Shown here: piece by piece, positions 21,543 through 30,140 of the stretch
How positions within the stretch are numbered: the first letter of the stretch is position 1
Layout: each line of letters opens with the position of its first letter
Origin: Oxalobacteraceae bacterium AB_14
Lineage (GTDB): Bacteria; Pseudomonadota; Gammaproteobacteria; Burkholderiales; Burkholderiaceae_D
Length of the DNA stretch: 64,000 nucleotides
NCBI GenBank assembly: GCA_000381565.1
Contig: KB906724.1
Location: 778,350 to 842,349 of the forward strand
Direction: 5' to 3'
Program-made: the position numbers and the translations under genes
Notes under the pieces: generated by a model
What the model was told of the DNA's origin: nothing
What the model saw: only the letters and a program-made list of their open reading frames with translations
The model's database searches: none

Positions 21543-22939
21543 GACTGTGCGTGGTAGCTGTGGCGCTGGCGCTGGCCGGCTGCGCGGCCAAGGCGCCGCC
21601 CGCGCCCGCGTCGAGCTTGCGGACGCCGTCCGCCTGGCGCACCGCCGCCGGGACGGCGCAGGGCGCGGCGGTCGAAGCGCAATGGTGGCAAGCCTTTGGC
21701 GATCCGGCCCTGAGCGCGCTGGTGGCCGCCGCGCTGGAACACAACGGCGACCTGCGCATCGCGCGCGCCCGCGTGGCGCAGTACCGCGCGCTGGTGGGCG
21801 TGGCAGCCGCCGGGCAAAAGGCCAACGTCTTGGTCGACAGCGCGCCGGCCCGCACGCGCCAGCTGGCCTACAACGGCGTGCCGTATGTCACCAACGTCTA
21901 CCAGGCCGAGTTCCAGGCCAGTTATGAAGTCGATGTGTGGGGCCGCCTGGCCGCGCTAACCGACGCCGCCACCGCCACCTATCAGGCGGAGCAGGCCAAC
22001 GCCGATGCGGCGGCGCTGTCGATCGCCGCCACCGTGGCGTCGGGCTATCTGAACCTGCGCGGCCTCGATGCCCAGCTGGCGCTGACCGAAGCCACGCTGA
22101 AGCTGCGCGAGCAATCGCGCGACCTGGCCAAGCGCCAGTTCGACGTCGGCTACAGTTCGCGGCTGGAGTGGCTGCAGGCGCAGGCCGAATACCAGACCAC
22201 CGCGGAGCAGGTGCCGCAGCTCAAGCGCGCGATCTTCGAACAGGAAAACGCGCTGTCCATTCTGGCGGGCGGCAATCCCGGTCCGGTCGCGCGCGGGCTG
22301 GAGCTGGTGCGGCTGTCGGCGCCGGCGGTGCCGGCGGGGCTGCCGTCCGAACTGCTGCGGCGGCGGCCGGACATCGCGCGCGCGGAATTCAACCTGGTGG
22401 CGGTCAACGCCAACCTGGCCGCCACGCGCGACCAGCTGCTGCCGTCGTTCAAGCTGACCATGGTGGGGGGAGTGCAAAACCTGAAGTGGCACGATTTCAT
22501 CAACGCGCCGACGGCGCTGTGGCGGCTGACGGGGGCTGCCGCCGCGCCGCTGTTCGAGGGGGACCGCGTGCAGCACCAGACCGACGCCGTGGCGGCGCAG
22601 CGCGATCAAGCGATCTATGCGTATGAAAACGCGGTGCGCACCGCCTTTGCCGAAACCGACAACAGCCTCGGTGCGCTGGCGCGCCTGAAGGAACAGGCGG
22701 TGCAGAACGACGCGCGCCGCGCCACGGCGGCCGAAACGCTGCGCATCGCGCACAACCGCTATCGCAACGGCTACGCCTCGTATCTGGAGGAACTGGACGC
22801 GCAGCGCACGCTGTACAACGCCGACGTTGGCAGTTTGCAGCTGAAGACGCGCATGCTGGTGGCGTCGGTGGACCTGTACCGCGCCATGGGCGGCGGCTGG
22901 ACCGCCCCCCGTCATTCCCGCGAAAGCGGGAATCCATAG
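21539..22939 (+). CDS. NodT/TolC-family outer-membrane efflux lipoprotein
   Basis: 466 residues. A lipoprotein signal (VVAVALALAGC) is followed by two outer-membrane efflux repeats: QWWQAFGDPALSALVAAALEHNGDLRIARARVAQYRAL and LPSELLRRRPDIARAEFNLVAVNANLAATRDQLLPSF. The family normally ends with LYRAMGGGW or similar; here a short tail TAPRHSRESGNP follows. That tail and the stop codon are encoded inside a dispersed palindromic repeat (22911-22988). The protein is the trimeric outer-membrane duct of the MFS pump encoded just upstream. Confidence 0.92.
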   Translation: MRLCVVAVALALAGCAAKAPPAPASSLRTPSAWRTAAGTAQGAAVEAQWWQAFGDPALSALVAAALEHNGDLRIARARVAQYRALVGVAAAGQKANVLVDSAPARTRQLAYNGVPYVTNVYQAEFQASYEVDVWGRLAALTDAATATYQAEQANADAAALSIAATVASGYLNLRGLDAQLALTEATLKLREQSRDLAKRQFDVGYSSRLEWLQAQAEYQTTAEQVPQLKRAIFEQENALSILAGGNPGPVARGLELVRLSAPAVPAGLPSELLRRRPDIARAEFNLVAVNANLAATRDQLLPSFKLTMVGGVQNLKWHDFINAPTALWRLTGAAAAPLFEGDRVQHQTDAVAAQRDQAIYAYENAVRTAFAETDNSLGALARLKEQAVQNDARRATAAETLRIAHNRYRNGYASYLEELDAQRTLYNADVGSLQLKTRMLVASVDLYRAMGGGWTAPRHSRESGNP

Positions 22940-22988
22940 GCCGCATGCTGGCCAGCGCATTATGGATTCCCGCCTGCGCGGGAATGAC
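22911..22988. repeat. 78-bp two-hairpin dispersed repeat, copy A
   Basis: Two GTCATTCCCGC...GCGGGAAT-type hairpins in opposite order: an arm GTCATTCCCGCGAAAGCGGG at the left and CGCCTGCGCGGGAATGAC at the right, with a 30-base middle. It aligns base for base, without gaps, with 39815-39892. It lies between two convergent genes and enters the 3' end of the efflux gene. It may act as a bidirectional terminator or mRNA stabiliser of REP/BIME type. Confidence 0.85.
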
Positions 22989-22993
22989 GGGGG

Positions 22994-23452
22994 TTATTTC
23001 ACTGGAACGCACAGCTCCGCTTCGAATACGCCGGTGGCCGGGTCCATCGCGTAGTCGGCCGGATAGCGCTCGAAGCACGGTCCGGTGTCGACCTTGCCCT
23101 CGGCCTGCAGCTGGCCGAAAAATTCGCCCCAGGCCGCCGGCACCTGGTCGCCGCTGCCCTTGAACCTGGCGACGGCGTAGCGGCCGGCGGGAAGGGTGGC
23201 TTCCTTGGCCGGTTCCTTGACCGGATAGACGTCCGACACTTCGACGCAGGCGTCGTAGCGGCACTGCTCCGGCGGCGTGGTGCTGGGATCGTCCTGCGCC
23301 ACACCGTAGGTGACTTTGTTCACCAGCCCGAAGGCCTTCTGCCACGGCGTGAACACTTCCTTCCAGAACTCGCCAATCGGCGCGCCGAACGGGCCCTTGT
23401 AGCGCAGGTAGGCGACGCGGACCGCCGGTAAATCCTTGATTTCATATTCCAT
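22994..23452 (-). CDS. GyrI-like / AraC effector-binding domain protein
   Basis: 152 residues, a single GyrI-like (SOUL-type) ligand-binding fold: MEYEIKDLPAVRVAYLRYKGPFGAPIGEFWKEVFTPW at the start, YDACVEVSDVYPVKEPAKEATLPAGRYAVARFKGSG in the middle, and a C-terminal CFERYPADYAMDPATGVFEAELCVPVK. There is no DNA-binding domain. Stand-alone members bind or hydrolyse small hydrophobic compounds, or inhibit gyrase. It is the last gene of the RND efflux operon, 26 bases after the pump gene, so a role in handling the pump substrate is plausible but unproven. Confidence 0.85.
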   Translation of the reverse strand: MEYEIKDLPAVRVAYLRYKGPFGAPIGEFWKEVFTPWQKAFGLVNKVTYGVAQDDPSTTPPEQCRYDACVEVSDVYPVKEPAKEATLPAGRYAVARFKGSGDQVPAAWGEFFGQLQAEGKVDTGPCFERYPADYAMDPATGVFEAELCVPVK

Positions 23453-23478
23453 GATGATCTCCTCGCTGATTGACTATC

Positions 23479-26400
23479 CTAGTGGCCGCCGCCGGCGATC
23501 TTGCGTAGTGGCGGCGCGGTTTCTTCGGGGGCCGGCGCCGGCGTGCGGCGCAGTTTGCCCATCAGGCGTTGCAGCAGGTGTTCCAGGTCGTCGATGTAGG
23601 TGAACACGGCCGGCACCACCAGCAGGCTCAGTAAGGTCGACGTGATCAGGCCACCGATCACCGTGATCGCCATCGGCGAACGGAAGCTCGGATCGGCGCC
23701 CCAGCCCAGCGCCAGCGGCATCATGCCGGCGCCCATCGCGATGGTGGTCATCAGAATCGGACGGCTACGCTTGTGGCAAGCGTCGACCAGGGCATCGAAA
23801 CGGCTCATGCCTTCCTGACGCGCCAGAATAGCATAATCAACCAACAAGATTGAGTTCTTTGTAACGATCCCCATCAGCATGATCAGGCCGATCATCGACG
23901 GCATCGACAGCGCGCGGCCGGTGATCAGCAGCGCCACGAAGGCGCCGCCGATCGACAGCGGCAGCGCCGCCAGGATCGTCATCGGCTGCATGAAGTCCTT
24001 GAACAGCAGCACCAGCACGCAGTAGATGCACAGCACGCCGATCAGCATGGCGATGCCGAAGCTGGCGAACAGCGAGGCCATCTCCTGGGTGTCGCCCAGT
24101 TCCGCGATCTTCACCGACGGCGGCAGGTTCATCATGGTCGGCAGCGCGCGCGCTTCGGTGTTCACTTCGCCCAGCGAGCGCTTGCCCAGCTCCACTTCCA
24201 AGGTGACGTTGCGGCTGCGGTTGAGGCGATTGATCTGCGCCGGGCCGCTTTCCATCGTGATGGTGGCGACGGTGGCCAGCAAGACCGGGCCGTTCTTGCC
24301 CGGCACCGTCAGGCGGCCGATCGCTTCCAGGTCGGCGCGCACGGCGTCCGGCAGCTTGACGCGGATCGGCACCTGGCGTTCCGGCAGGTTCATCTTGGTC
24401 AGGTCGGTGTCGTAGTCGCCGGCGGTGGCCACGCGCACGGTCTGGCCGATGGACGCGGCGGTCACGCCCAGGTCGGCGGCCTTGGCGAAGTCCGGCGTGA
24501 CGATGATCTCCGGGCGCACCAGCGAGGCGCTGGAGCGCACGTTGCCGACGCCTTTGAGCGTGCGCATTTCGCGCTCGACTTTTTGCGCCGTCTCCTTCAG
24601 CGCGACCGGGTCTTCGCTGCGCAGCACCAGCTGCATCTTGACGCCGTTGTCCGGCGGGCCGACCTTGAAGCGGGCGCCGGGAATGGCGTTGAGCTTCTGG
24701 CGGATTTCGCCTTCCAGGTCAGCCATCGATTCCTTGCGGTCGTTGCGGTGCGCGGTGGTCAAGGTCAGCACGGCGTTGCGCGCTTCGGCCGCAGTACCGG
24801 GGGCGAAGGCGTCGCCGCTGGAGCCGCCGCCGATGGAGCTAAAGACCGCCTTGATGCCTTTGACTTCCATTGCGGCCTTGCGGGCGCGCTCGGCGACCAC
24901 GCTGGTTTCGGCCAGCGTGGAGCCGGGCGGCAGTTCCAGGTTGATCTGGGTTTGCGCGCGGTCGGCGGCCGGCACGAAGCCGGTCGGCAGCAGGCCGACC
25001 AGCATGATCGAACCAGCGAAGAACGCGGCCGAGGCCAGCCCGGTCACCAGGCGGTGCGTCAGGCACCAGCGCATCACGCGGATGTAGCGCGTCATGATCC
25101 AGCCGTCTTTTTCTTCGGCGTGGACGACCGGCTTGAGGATGTAGGCGGCCATCATCGGCGTCAGCAGACGGGCCACCACCAGCGACGCCAGCACCGCCAC
25201 CACGGCGGTCCAGCCGAACTGCTTGAAGAACAGGCCGGGCACGCCGCCCATGAAGGCGGTCGGCAGGAACACGGCGACCAGCGCGAAGGTGGTGGCGATC
25301 ACCGCCATGCCGATTTCGTCGGCCGCTTCCATCGCCGCTTCCATCGGGGTTTTACCCATGCGCAGGTGGCGCGCGATGTTTTCGATTTCCACGATGGCGT
25401 CGTCCACCAGCACGCCCACCACCAGCGCCATCGACAGCAGGGTGACGGTGTTGAGCGTGTAGCCGAACAGGTACAGGCCGAGGAAGGCCGGCATCACCGA
25501 CAGCGGCAGCGCGGCTGCCGCCACCAGGGTGGCGCGCCAGTCGCGCAGGAACCACCAGACCACCAGCACCGCCAGGATGGCGCCTTCGTACAGCAGCTCC
25601 ATCGAGCCGGTGAAGTTCTCTTCGACCGGGAAGGCGTTGTCGATCACCGCTTTCAGTTCGACGCGCGGGTTGGCGCGGCTCAGTTCCGCGATCGCGGCGC
25701 GCGCGCCCTTGGCCACGGCCAGTTCGCTGGCGCCCTTGGTGCGGAAGATTTCAAAGCCGATCACCGGCATGCCGTCCTGCAGCGCGATGGCGCGCGGTTC
25801 GGCGACGGTGTCGGTCACGCTGGCCACCTGGTCGAGGCGCACGCGGCGCCCGTCGCTCAGCGGCAGTTCGACGGCGGCCAGCGCGGCCGCGCTTTGCACG
25901 GTGGCGATGGTGCGCACCGATTGCTCGGCGCCGCTGACGTCGCCGCGTCCGCCCGGCGCTTCCTTCTGCACCAGGCGCAGCTGGCGCGAGACGTCCAGCG
26001 CGGACACGCGCAGGGCGGCCATGCGGGCGTCGTCCAGTTCCACGCGGATCTCGCGCTTGACGCCGCCGACGCGCTTGACCGCGCCCACGCCGGGCACCGC
26101 CAGCAGACGCTTGGAGACGGCGTTGTCGACGAACCAGCTCAGCTCCTGCTGGTCCATCTTTTCGCCGGACGTCTTGGCGGCGGCGGCGGTGAAGGTCATG
26201 ATCACGCGGCCGGCGGTGGAGGCCTTGGTCACGGTCGGATCGCGCAGCTCGGCCGGCATGTCGGCCTTGACGCGGGCCACGGCGTCGCGCACCTCGTTGA
26301 CGGCGTCGGCGATCGGCTTTTCAAGAATGAATTCGACGGTGGTGGTGGAGACGCCGTCCAGCACCGTGGTGTAGATGTTCTTGATGCCTTGCAGCGTGGC

Positions 26401-26613
26401 GACCGAATCCTCGATCTTGCGCGCCACTTCGGTTTCCAGCTGGGCCGGCGCGCTGCCGTCCAAGGTGGCGGTGACGGTGACGATGGGCAGTTCGATGTCA
26501 GGGAAGTCCTGCACCGGATTGGCCTTGAAGGCCATCATGCCGGCCAGCGTCAGCAGCGCGAACAGCATGATCGCCGGGATCGGGTTCTTGATCGATAGGG
26601 AGGAGAAATTCAT
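23479..26613 (-). CDS. RND efflux pump, inner-membrane permease (AcrB/MdtB-like)
   Basis: 1044 residues, the usual length. N-terminal MNFSSLSIKNPIPAIMLFALLTLAGMMAFK, a duplicated pattern of 12 membrane segments and two large periplasmic loops. The proton-relay aspartates are present in ALVVGVLVDDAIVEIENIARHL. The protein drives proton-coupled export and pairs with the adaptor gene 9 bases upstream and an outer-membrane channel before it. It resembles the branch between HAE-1 and MdtB/C types; the substrate is not deducible. A short stretch (23826-23867) encoding the conserved TKNSILLVDYAIL segment is far richer in A and T than its surroundings. Confidence 0.94.
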   Translation of the reverse strand: MNFSSLSIKNPIPAIMLFALLTLAGMMAFKANPVQDFPDIELPIVTVTATLDGSAPAQLETEVARKIEDSVATLQGIKNIYTTVLDGVSTTTVEFILEKPIADAVNEVRDAVARVKADMPAELRDPTVTKASTAGRVIMTFTAAAAKTSGEKMDQQELSWFVDNAVSKRLLAVPGVGAVKRVGGVKREIRVELDDARMAALRVSALDVSRQLRLVQKEAPGGRGDVSGAEQSVRTIATVQSAAALAAVELPLSDGRRVRLDQVASVTDTVAEPRAIALQDGMPVIGFEIFRTKGASELAVAKGARAAIAELSRANPRVELKAVIDNAFPVEENFTGSMELLYEGAILAVLVVWWFLRDWRATLVAAAALPLSVMPAFLGLYLFGYTLNTVTLLSMALVVGVLVDDAIVEIENIARHLRMGKTPMEAAMEAADEIGMAVIATTFALVAVFLPTAFMGGVPGLFFKQFGWTAVVAVLASLVVARLLTPMMAAYILKPVVHAEEKDGWIMTRYIRVMRWCLTHRLVTGLASAAFFAGSIMLVGLLPTGFVPAADRAQTQINLELPPGSTLAETSVVAERARKAAMEVKGIKAVFSSIGGGSSGDAFAPGTAAEARNAVLTLTTAHRNDRKESMADLEGEIRQKLNAIPGARFKVGPPDNGVKMQLVLRSEDPVALKETAQKVEREMRTLKGVGNVRSSASLVRPEIIVTPDFAKAADLGVTAASIGQTVRVATAGDYDTDLTKMNLPERQVPIRVKLPDAVRADLEAIGRLTVPGKNGPVLLATVATITMESGPAQINRLNRSRNVTLEVELGKRSLGEVNTEARALPTMMNLPPSVKIAELGDTQEMASLFASFGIAMLIGVLCIYCVLVLLFKDFMQPMTILAALPLSIGGAFVALLITGRALSMPSMIGLIMLMGIVTKNSILLVDYAILARQEGMSRFDALVDACHKRSRPILMTTIAMGAGMMPLALGWGADPSFRSPMAITVIGGLITSTLLSLLVVPAVFTYIDDLEHLLQRLMGKLRRTPAPAPEETAPPLRKIAGGGH

Positions 26614-26622
26614 GGCGGGTCC

Positions 26623-27810
26623 TTACTTCGCGGCCAGCTTAGGTGCCAGCTTAGGTGCCAGCTTATCCGCCGGCGCGGTCTCGGCGACGTTGTGCACCAG
26701 GTCGCCGTCGTTGAGGAAGCCGGCGCCGCGCACCACCACCTGCGTGTCGGCGGTCAGGCCGCCCAGCACCTCGATGCGGTCGCCCAGGCGGCGGCCCGGC
26801 TGTACCTTGATCTGGCTGACATGCTGGTCGGCGTTGAGGCGGAACACGAAGCTGAAGCCGTCGCGCACGACGATGGCTTGCTGCGGCACCGTCATCGCGT
26901 CCGATGTGCCCAGTTCGAACTGGCCGCTGGCGAACATGCCGGCCTTGAACGGACCGTCCTTGGCGCCGGCGCTGGCCGGCAGGTCGACGTAGACCAGCGC
27001 GGAGCGGGTCTGCGCGTCGACGGTCGGCGCGATCATGCGCACCTTGCCGGTCACCTCGCTGCCGTTGGCGGCCTTGACGACGGCGCCGGTGCCGGTCTTC
27101 AGGTTGCGCAGGTCGGCGGCCACCACCTCGGCGCGCCATTCCAGGCGGCCCTGGCGGATCATGCGGAACAGCTCCGTGCCGGGGCCTGACACCGCGCCGA
27201 CGCTGGCGTTATTGGTCCTGGCCGAGATCACGCCGCTGTCCGGCGCCACCACCCTGGTGTATTTGAGGCGCAGCTGCTGGCTGGCCAGCGCCGCCTTGGC
27301 CGAGGCGATGCGGGCGTTGGCGGTTTGTTCGGCCGTGGTGTACTGGCTGATCTGCTGCGCGCTCAGGGCGCCGGTGTTTTGCAGCGTGCGCGCGCGGGCC
27401 GCGTTGGCGACGGCGTCGGCGGCGTTGGCTTCCGCTTCCTGCACGGCGGCCTTGGCCTGCGCCACGTCGGCGTTGACGGTATCGGCCGAGAACACTGCCA
27501 GCACGTCGCCGGCTTTCACAACGTCGCCGACGTTGACGCGCACTTCGGTCAGGCGCAGGCCGTTCGATTCGCTGCTGACGCTCGCTTCCTGCCAGGCGGC
27601 GACATTGCCGTTGGCGGCCAGCTTGATCGGCAGGCGCGCGGCCGACGGTTTGGTGGTGGTGACGGTCAGCGCCGGCTTGGCGGTTTCCGCTTTCTTGTCG
27701 TCGGCGGCCTGGGTGGCGGACGGATAGAACGCCATGCCGGCGCCGCCGATGACGAATACAGCCAGCAATGCGTAGGCGACTGGCTTCAGATTGGTTTTCA
27801 GGTTTTTCAT
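26623..27810 (-). CDS. RND efflux pump, periplasmic adaptor protein
   Basis: 395 residues. An N-terminal membrane or signal segment (VAYALLAVFVIGGAGMAFYP) is followed by a lipoyl half (SSESNGLRLTEVRVNVGDVVKAGDVLAVF), an alpha-hairpin, the second lipoyl half (TRVVAPDSGVISARTNNASVG) and beta-barrel domains. The protein bridges the pump and the outer-membrane channel. Its C-terminus ends in three KLAP-like repeats (KLAPKLAPKLAAK) coded by a 12-base tandem repeat near 26635-26663, probably a slippage product. It sits 14 bases after the channel gene and 9 before the pump gene. Confidence 0.93.
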   Translation of the reverse strand: MKNLKTNLKPVAYALLAVFVIGGAGMAFYPSATQAADDKKAETAKPALTVTTTKPSAARLPIKLAANGNVAAWQEASVSSESNGLRLTEVRVNVGDVVKAGDVLAVFSADTVNADVAQAKAAVQEAEANAADAVANAARARTLQNTGALSAQQISQYTTAEQTANARIASAKAALASQQLRLKYTRVVAPDSGVISARTNNASVGAVSGPGTELFRMIRQGRLEWRAEVVAADLRNLKTGTGAVVKAANGSEVTGKVRMIAPTVDAQTRSALVYVDLPASAGAKDGPFKAGMFASGQFELGTSDAMTVPQQAIVVRDGFSFVFRLNADQHVSQIKVQPGRRLGDRIEVLGGLTADTQVVVRGAGFLNDGDLVHNVAETAPADKLAPKLAPKLAAK

Positions 27811-27824
27811 GATCGGCCTTGTCG

Positions 27825-29279
27825 TTAGTTGGCGCTGGCGACGGCGGCGACGCCGTCGGTCGGGGCGGTCCAGCCGCCGCCGGCGGCGCGGTACAGCGCT
27901 ACCCAGGCGGCGCTGCGTTCGCGCTGCAGGTTGATGACGGTTTGTTCGGCGGCCAGGCGGGTGCGGCGCGCGTCCTCCAGTTCGAACAGGCTGGCCAGCC
28001 CGTTCTTGTAGCGGTCTTCGACGGCGGTGAAGTTGACGCGGTAGCCTTGCAGCGCGGCCTGCGCGTCGCCGGCGCGTTCGCCGGTGGCGTTCAGGTTGAC
28101 CAGCGCCTGTTCCACTTCGCTCACGGCCTGGCGCACGGTGGCGCGGTAGCTGGAGACGGCGGCGTCGTAGCGAGCGCTGGCCGCGTCGACGTTGGCGCGG
28201 CGCCTGCCGGCGTCGAAGATCGGCAGCGACACCGAGACCGGGCCGATGGTCCAGGTGTCGGTGCCGGTGTTGACGCCGCCGGCGCGGAAGTTGCCGTAGC
28301 CGATGGAGCCGGACAAGGCCAGGCGCGGATAGCGCTGCGCCTGCGCGGAGCCGACATCGGCGCTGGCGGCCGTCACTTCGCGCTCGGCGGTGAAGACGTC
28401 GGGGCGCTGGCTCAGCGTGTTCGCCGGCAGTTCGGCGATGGCGATCGATGGCGCGCCGGCGGCGGCCGAGGGGGCGGGGAAAGGCGCGGCGGCCAGCTTG
28501 CCGCGCAGCTCAGGTTCGCCGATGGCGGTCAGCGCCACCAGCGCCTTGAGGTTGACGTCGCAGGCGGCGCGCTGGGTGATGTAGCGGTTGTTGCCGTCGG
28601 CCGCGCTGGCGCGCGCCAGCGCCAGGCCGGCCGGTGACTGGAAGCCCGCCTTGGCGCTGAGCTCCGTCAGGCGCGCGGTGTCGCTGCGCGATGCCGCATC
28701 CTGTTTGGCCACGGCCAGCAGCTGTTCGCAGGCGCGCAGGCCGTAGTATTGGTTGGCCACTTCGGCCGCCACCGAAACGCGGGCGTCGTGCCAGCCGGCG
28801 TGGGCGCTGTCCAGGCGCGCTTGCGCCGCGTCGCGCGCGGCGCGCTTGCCGCCGAACAGATCGATCTCCCACGAGGCCTGCAGGGCCGCCTGCGAGGTGG
28901 TCCCCATCGGCAGCGACGATTGCTGGTTGGAGCGGCTGGCGCTGACCGCGGCGTCCAGCGACGGCGCCAGCGCGGCGCCCGCCGCCACGCGCTCGGCGCG
29001 CGATTGCGCGATGCGCGATCCGGCCGCGGCGATGGTCGGGCTGACCGCTTGCGCCGATTCGATCAGCTGCACCAGCAGGGCGTCGGCCTGGCGGCTCCAC
29101 CAGCTGGACAGGTCGGCCTGGCTGCCGTTGTGGGGCAGTTGCGTCTGGGGTTGCGTCGGTAGCGGCGCCTGCCACTGCTGCGGCGCCAGCGCGGCCACGT
29201 GCGGCGCGGGCGCCTGCGTGGCGCAGGCGCTGAGCGACGCGACGACGGCCAGCGCCATCGCCCGTAAGAATATCGTCAT
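27825..29279 (-). CDS. RND efflux pump, NodT-family outer-membrane lipoprotein
   Basis: 484 residues. A lipoprotein signal (MALAVVASLSAC) is followed by outer-membrane efflux repeats with SSWWSRQADALLVQLIESAQAVSPTIAAAGSRIAQSRAERVAAGAALAPSLDAAVSASRS and LPANTLSQRPDVFTAEREVTAASADVGSAQAQRYPRLALS. It ends in the family-typical LYRAAGGGWTAP. Trimeric duct for the RND pump. Its ATG overlaps the stop of the TetR gene by 4 bases, so the repressor and the pump are translated from the same message. Confidence 0.93.
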   Translation of the reverse strand: MTIFLRAMALAVVASLSACATQAPAPHVAALAPQQWQAPLPTQPQTQLPHNGSQADLSSWWSRQADALLVQLIESAQAVSPTIAAAGSRIAQSRAERVAAGAALAPSLDAAVSASRSNQQSSLPMGTTSQAALQASWEIDLFGGKRAARDAAQARLDSAHAGWHDARVSVAAEVANQYYGLRACEQLLAVAKQDAASRSDTARLTELSAKAGFQSPAGLALARASAADGNNRYITQRAACDVNLKALVALTAIGEPELRGKLAAAPFPAPSAAAGAPSIAIAELPANTLSQRPDVFTAEREVTAASADVGSAQAQRYPRLALSGSIGYGNFRAGGVNTGTDTWTIGPVSVSLPIFDAGRRRANVDAASARYDAAVSSYRATVRQAVSEVEQALVNLNATGERAGDAQAALQGYRVNFTAVEDRYKNGLASLFELEDARRTRLAAEQTVINLQRERSAAWVALYRAAGGGWTAPTDGVAAVASAN

Positions 29280-29974
29280 GCTTTTCCCTTGTTAAGTTTG
29301 GATTTCTCGGCCAGCACCATGGCTTCGGCAAAGCCGACCAGGTACTGGCCCCAGGTGTCTATCGCTTCCGGCGTGGCCAGCAAGTGCGGGGTGATCGAGG
29401 CGATGATGTCGCGTCCGACCATGATCTGCACCGCCATGCCGGCCAGCGCGTAGGCCAGGCGGTGCACGTCGTCGTTGGGCTGCTCCAGGCCCAGGTGGCG
29501 GCTTAGCGCACCGGCCAGCGCCAGATGTTCGGGCTTGATGTTGTTGTCGATTTCCTGCTGCCACAGCCCGGTCGGTTCCAGCATCTCCCGGTAAAACAGG
29601 CGCAAAAACAATTGCGCATCCTCGCCCGCCAGCAGCGGCGCCAGCATCTGCCGGTAGTAGCCTTCCAGCGTTTGCCGCAGCGTGAAATGCGGCTGGGCGA
29701 ACAGCGCGATGTTGTCCGGCTCCGGCTGGCACATGAAGCTGAAGCAGGCCTGGTACAGCCCCGCCTTGTCGCCGAAGTAGTAGCTGATCGCGGCGACGTT
29801 GGCGCTGGCCGCCTGGGCGATCTCGCGGGTCGAGGTCTTGGAAAAGCCCTGCGCGGCGAACAGGCGCATGGCCGCGTGCAGCAGCCGCTCGCGCGATTGC
29901 TCGCCGTCCGAACGTGGCTTGCGGCCGTCGTCGGCGGGCTGGTTGGTATCGATGGAAGTGGGTTTGGCGTTCAT
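29276..29974 (-). CDS. TetR/AcrR-family regulator with CerR-like C-terminal domain
   Basis: 232 residues. The N-terminal helix-turn-helix is classic: SRERLLHAAMRLFAAQGFSKTSTREIAQAASANVAAISYYFGDKAGLYQACF. The C-terminal half (LEGYYRQMLAPLLAGEDAQLFLRLFYREMLEPTGLW) is of the DUF1956/CerR type. It is the first gene of the efflux operon and most likely represses it, responding to a pump substrate. An imperfect palindrome (29997-30028) just upstream is the candidate operator. The divergent gene at 30141 may share this control region. Confidence 0.92.
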   Translation of the reverse strand: MNAKPTSIDTNQPADDGRKPRSDGEQSRERLLHAAMRLFAAQGFSKTSTREIAQAASANVAAISYYFGDKAGLYQACFSFMCQPEPDNIALFAQPHFTLRQTLEGYYRQMLAPLLAGEDAQLFLRLFYREMLEPTGLWQQEIDNNIKPEHLALAGALSRHLGLEQPNDDVHRLAYALAGMAVQIMVGRDIIASITPHLLATPEAIDTWGQYLVGFAEAMVLAEKSKLNKGKA

Positions 29975-29996
29975 GGCGGCATTACATCACATAATC

Positions 29997-30028
29997 TAAA
30001 CGATTGATATAACTAAATCAGTTGTTTA
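29997..30028. promoter_or_regulatory. candidate TetR operator, imperfect palindrome
   Basis: Left arm TAAACGATTGATA and right arm AATCAGTTGTTTA match as an inverted repeat in 10 of 13 positions. It is located 22 bases upstream of the tetR start in an AT-rich stretch, where a self-regulating repressor would bind. Confidence 0.5.
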
Positions 30029-30082
30029 ATTTATTTGTGAACGAATGCTAACCTCCGCTTACAACCGATACATGGCAGTCGT

Positions 30083-30110
30083 TTGAGGTGCAGCAATATT
30101 GCGTTATAAA
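30083..30110 (+). promoter_or_regulatory. candidate sigma-70 promoter for the DUF1800 gene
   Basis: TTGAGG (30083-30088) and TATAAA (30105-30110) are separated by 16 bases, about 30 bases before the ATG at 30141. Confidence 0.5.
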
Positions 30111-30140
30111 GTAAATATATTTTTCGACAGGAGCGCCGCC

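Noticed and set aside
22911..22988. Palindromic repeats considered as CRISPR or IS ends
   Set aside because: Copies are far apart, have no spacers or transposase between them, and sit at gene ends.
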